Of a stretch of 64,000 nt of DNA, positions 61,686-64,000 are shown piece after piece. Where the stretch lies: contig NZ_SSNZ01000002.1 of the NCBI RefSeq assembly GCF_004801375.1, forward strand, positions 744,001 through 808,000, written 5' to 3'. How positions within the stretch are numbered: the stretch's first letter is position 1; every line of letters starts with the position of its first letter. Source of the DNA: Flavobacterium supellecticarium (GTDB lineage Bacteria > Bacteroidota > Bacteroidia > Flavobacteriales > Flavobacteriaceae). A model generated the notes under the pieces. It was not told where the DNA came from, did no database searches, and was given only the letters and a program-made list of their open reading frames with translations. Position numbers and translations under genes: made by a program.

Positions 61686-62696
61686 ATGGAACAGCATCAA
61701 TTGGCACTTGTTTCGGGTGCAAACGGACATTTGGGGAACAATCTGGTACGATTACTACTCGCTAAAGGAATCCCCGTACGCGCTACCGTACGAAATACGA
61801 ACAATAAAGAACCTTTTGTCGGTTTGAATTGCGAGGTCGTAGAGGCCGATATTACCGACAAAGCTTCGTTTGTAAAAGCCCTACAGGGTGTGCATACGTT
61901 TTATGCCGTAGGTGCTTCCTTTAAACTATGGGCGAAAGATCCGAAGAAAGAAATTTACGACGTGAATATGGAAGGCACCCGAAACACGATAGAAGCCGCT
62001 GCTGAAACCGGAGTGAAGCGGATTGTTTACGTGAGTTCGATCGCAGCGTTAGACTACCGACAACTTCCTACCAAAGAAAGTAAGGGTTATAATACCGATC
62101 GTAGGGATATGTATTACAATTCCAAAAACGATGGCGAAAAATTGGCGTTCGAATTGGCTAAAAAGCATCAAATTGAATTGGTGGCGGTATTACCGTCGGC
62201 GATGATAGGTGGTGTTGCTTTTGCACCGCTCAATGTGTCGTACAATATCATTAGCCTGATTTTAAAAAAACAAATTCCGGTCGAAACCAATATAACCCTA
62301 AACTGGATAGATGTCAACGATGTGGCCGAAGGGTGTTACTTAGCCGCGACAAAAGGACGTAATGGTGAACGCTATATTCTGGCGAACGAACAGTGTACCT
62401 CGATAAAAGAAACGACGCGAATTGCGCAGGAATTGTTTCCGGAATTGGGTTTAAAACTTCCGATGGCGGTTCCGAAACCCATTTTATATACGGTAGCCTG
62501 GCTGATGGAAACGACCAGTGCGATAAGGGGAAAAGCACCCGTTATCACTACAAAAGACATCGCAATGTTTTCGGGATTACAGCAAAACTTCGATATCACC
62601 AAAGCGCGAACCGAACTGGGATTTACGCCCAAAAATACAAAGCAAGCCATTCGGGAAGCGATGCAATATTTGCGTGAAAACGAGCGTAGGTTATGA
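61686..62696 (+). CDS. NAD-dependent epimerase/dehydratase family (extended SDR) protein
   Basis: A 336-aa extended SDR: SGANGHLGNNLVRLLL (GxxGxxG), RATVRNTNN, the EADITDKASF segment, VYVSSIAALDY with Ser and a Tyr-x-x-x-Lys in YYNSKNDGEKL (Y-N-S-K register). It is like dihydroflavonol-4-reductase-related enzymes of bacteria. Start at ATG 61686, since the nine codons above are not conserved. Substrate unknown. Confidence 0.85.
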   Translation: MEQHQLALVSGANGHLGNNLVRLLLAKGIPVRATVRNTNNKEPFVGLNCEVVEADITDKASFVKALQGVHTFYAVGASFKLWAKDPKKEIYDVNMEGTRNTIEAAAETGVKRIVYVSSIAALDYRQLPTKESKGYNTDRRDMYYNSKNDGEKLAFELAKKHQIELVAVLPSAMIGGVAFAPLNVSYNIISLILKKQIPVETNITLNWIDVNDVAEGCYLAATKGRNGERYILANEQCTSIKETTRIAQELFPELGLKLPMAVPKPILYTVAWLMETTSAIRGKAPVITTKDIAMFSGLQQNFDITKARTELGFTPKNTKQAIREAMQYLRENERRL

Positions 62697-62974
62697 GTTA
62701 GTAGGTGTAAAGTATAAAAAAAATAACCCTTTAGGACGTTTTTTCAGCAGATACATCGGGTAGTTCCGAAATATAAAAGCATTCTGAAATAAAGGCGAAT
62801 GGGCGCTATTATCCATATTAAACAGCACGATATCACCAAGAAATTTAATTTTTGAAAAATAAAATAATACGTGTTTTTACGTTACTTCATTTACCATAAT
62901 AAAAATAATTTCGCATAATGCTATATATAAAGCGGCATTGTTTTTAAATAAAATTAACCCCAAATACAATAATT

Positions 62975-63481
62975 ATGAACACAACAAAACAAGAAAATCC
63001 TACGTGCCAACAGAAAGTAAAACCGGCTGGTATCGCAATAACCGGCGTTAAAGTGAACCGCATAGAGACGCAAATCGATTTCCCAAATCCAAGACATGAC
63101 AAGCCTTTGCCACCCATTTCTCAGGCGACAGTAAATAAGGATAACGAATTGGAAATCAGTATTGTCGTATTTATCAGTGCGAATACCGCGATTAAAGGCG
63201 ATGAATTAAAAGTTATACAGGATTTTAGCTATACCAACGATCAGGTTCCGTATGCTAATTTTTACGTATGCTATGATATTGCTCCGGAACCGTGTGCGAC
63301 GTTTAATATCTTTCAAGTGAATTTTACAGCCGATCCCAAAGGCTATATTCCAAACGCGACTTTACCAAAAGGTTTACCAGTACCCAACCTTTTAGCGCTA
63401 CAAGAAATCGTTACTTTTTTATGGGACGAAGATCCTGTGGGTTCCAGAGGTACGGTTACAACGGTACAATCGGGTGTATAA
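62975..63481 (+). CDS. uncharacterised 168-aa protein
   Basis: A soluble protein without signal peptide, starting MNTTKQENPTCQQKVKPAG, beta-rich (ELEISIVVFISANTAIKGDEL, YANFYVCYDI), three cysteines, proline-rich turns. No family recognised. Probably real: the strong terminator 13 bp downstream and an AT-rich 280-bp leader (62697-62974, no other feature seen) frame it as a single gene. Could be an effector or secreted by a non-Sec route; unknown. Confidence 0.55.
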   Translation: MNTTKQENPTCQQKVKPAGIAITGVKVNRIETQIDFPNPRHDKPLPPISQATVNKDNELEISIVVFISANTAIKGDELKVIQDFSYTNDQVPYANFYVCYDIAPEPCATFNIFQVNFTADPKGYIPNATLPKGLPVPNLLALQEIVTFLWDEDPVGSRGTVTTVQSGV

Positions 63482-63493
63482 TTCCAAGTGATT

Positions 63494-63525
63494 AAAAAAC
63501 AGCGTCATTTTGACGCTGTTTTTTT
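63494..63525 (+). terminator. terminator after gene 62975
   Basis: Stem AAAAAACAGCGTCA / TGACGCTGTTTTTT (63494-63507 and 63511-63524), loop TTT. Confidence 0.9.
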
Positions 63526-63551
63526 AACTAAATTGCGGTAAAAATCAGTAG

Positions 63552-64000
63552 ATGAAAGCCGTTTTTAGAATCGTAATTTTTAGTTTTTTGCTTTATTCCC
63601 AATCAAACTCAGCGCAACAAAACTATACCCCTTTTGAAAAGGAAATTATAGCCAAAAGCAAAACGATTGTTGGGAATCCCGATTTTACAAAAGCACAGCA
63701 TTTTTTTTTACAAAAAGAATGGGACTCCTGCTTTGTTTACACGATGAAACAGTTAAGTGTCGGCAAGCAACCCGAAAAAATTCAAAACTTTTGTCACTTT
63801 TTTAGAGGTTTCGGCTTTAAAGAGAAAAAACTATTTAAAGAAAGTAAAAAAGAGTTTCAACTCATTACAACCGACTTTCAATTCCACAATCATATTCAAA
63901 TGTTTCTAGGCGAAATTGCTTTAGAAGAAAAAAGATTTAATGAGGCCGTCAACTACTTTACCGAAATTGAACAACTCCATCCCAATTTGCTTTTGGGGAT
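63552..64000 (+). CDS. exported TPR-like protein, N-terminal part (continues beyond window)
   Basis: At least 149 codons from ATG 63552. Signal peptide (AVFRIVIFSFLLYSQSNSA), then helical TPR-like units (FTKAQHFFLQKEWDSCFVYT, MFLGEIALEEKRFNEAVNYF). In Bacteroidota such N-termini often belong to TPR sensor histidine kinases or TPR-HTH regulators, but the diagnostic part lies outside the window. Confidence 0.7.
   Translation, partial: MKAVFRIVIFSFLLYSQSNSAQQNYTPFEKEIIAKSKTIVGNPDFTKAQHFFLQKEWDSCFVYTMKQLSVGKQPEKIQNFCHFFRGFGFKEKKLFKESKKEFQLITTDFQFHNHIQMFLGEIALEEKRFNEAVNYFTEIEQLHPNLLLG

Overview
The window looks like a chromosomal segment of a flavobacterium (Bacteroidota, probably Flavobacteriaceae, Flavobacterium-like). 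Grounds: a type IX secretion (T9SS) type A C-terminal sorting domain at 8108-9715, a GldM-like domain, a 58-aa histone H1-like protein, a TonB-linked outer-membrane barrel, DUF6443/RHS proteins, AT-rich DNA, and several promoters matching the Bacteroidota pattern TTG-N17-19-TAnnTTTG. No rRNA, tRNA or CRISPR array was recognised.

Layout. 1-7.9 kb is ordinary genome: nrdB-nrdA on the minus strand, a GliT-like disulfide oxidoreductase, a histone-like protein, an MTA/SAH-type nucleosidase, a GNAT acetyltransferase, a zinc alcohol dehydrogenase and an ABC-F protein with an unusual leader. 8.0-17.8 kb is an RHS operon: a T9SS beta-propeller protein, two large RHS/YD proteins, and the immunity candidates of the second RHS tip.

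17.8-36.2 kb is an accessory array. Five 5'-truncated (headless) RHS tip cassettes, most with their own small downstream immunity candidates, are separated by about ten copies of a structured intergenic repeat (called R1-R12 here, with two further copies near 38.7-38.9 kb). The best full copy is 172 bp with 16-bp terminal inverted repeats. Three of the cassettes carry the same toxin-tip family followed by a small membrane protein. A mobile element (about 24.1-32.3 kb) sits inside the array. It carries a winged-helix-like protein, two tandem tyrosine recombinases (the second lacking catalytic residues), and five cargo genes: an HNH protein, a cyclase-fold protein, a possible ADP-ribosyltransferase-like protein, a phosphoribosyltransferase-like protein and a NADAR-family protein. 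The cargo is the best candidate for an undescribed defence or toxin-antitoxin system.

36.2-64 kb returns to ordinary metabolic and regulatory genes: phosphotransferase, FAH-family hydrolase, DUF2975/XRE pair, polysaccharide deacetylase, nitroreductase/HxlR pair, methyltransferase, PadR/HAAS/serine hydrolase operon, M14 peptidase, two enzyme-AraC pairs (aldehyde dehydrogenase and SDR) whose upstream direct repeats look like regulator-specific operators, MgtC-like protein, a serine hydrolase-TonB barrel operon, an XRE regulator divergent from a frameshifted SymE-like gene, a Crp-family regulator and an epimerase. A 33-bp palindromic terminator-like repeat (core ACACCTGACAGGTTTT) recurs six times from 7.8 to 61 kb.

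Functions are read from motifs and remembered family patterns; no database search was run.
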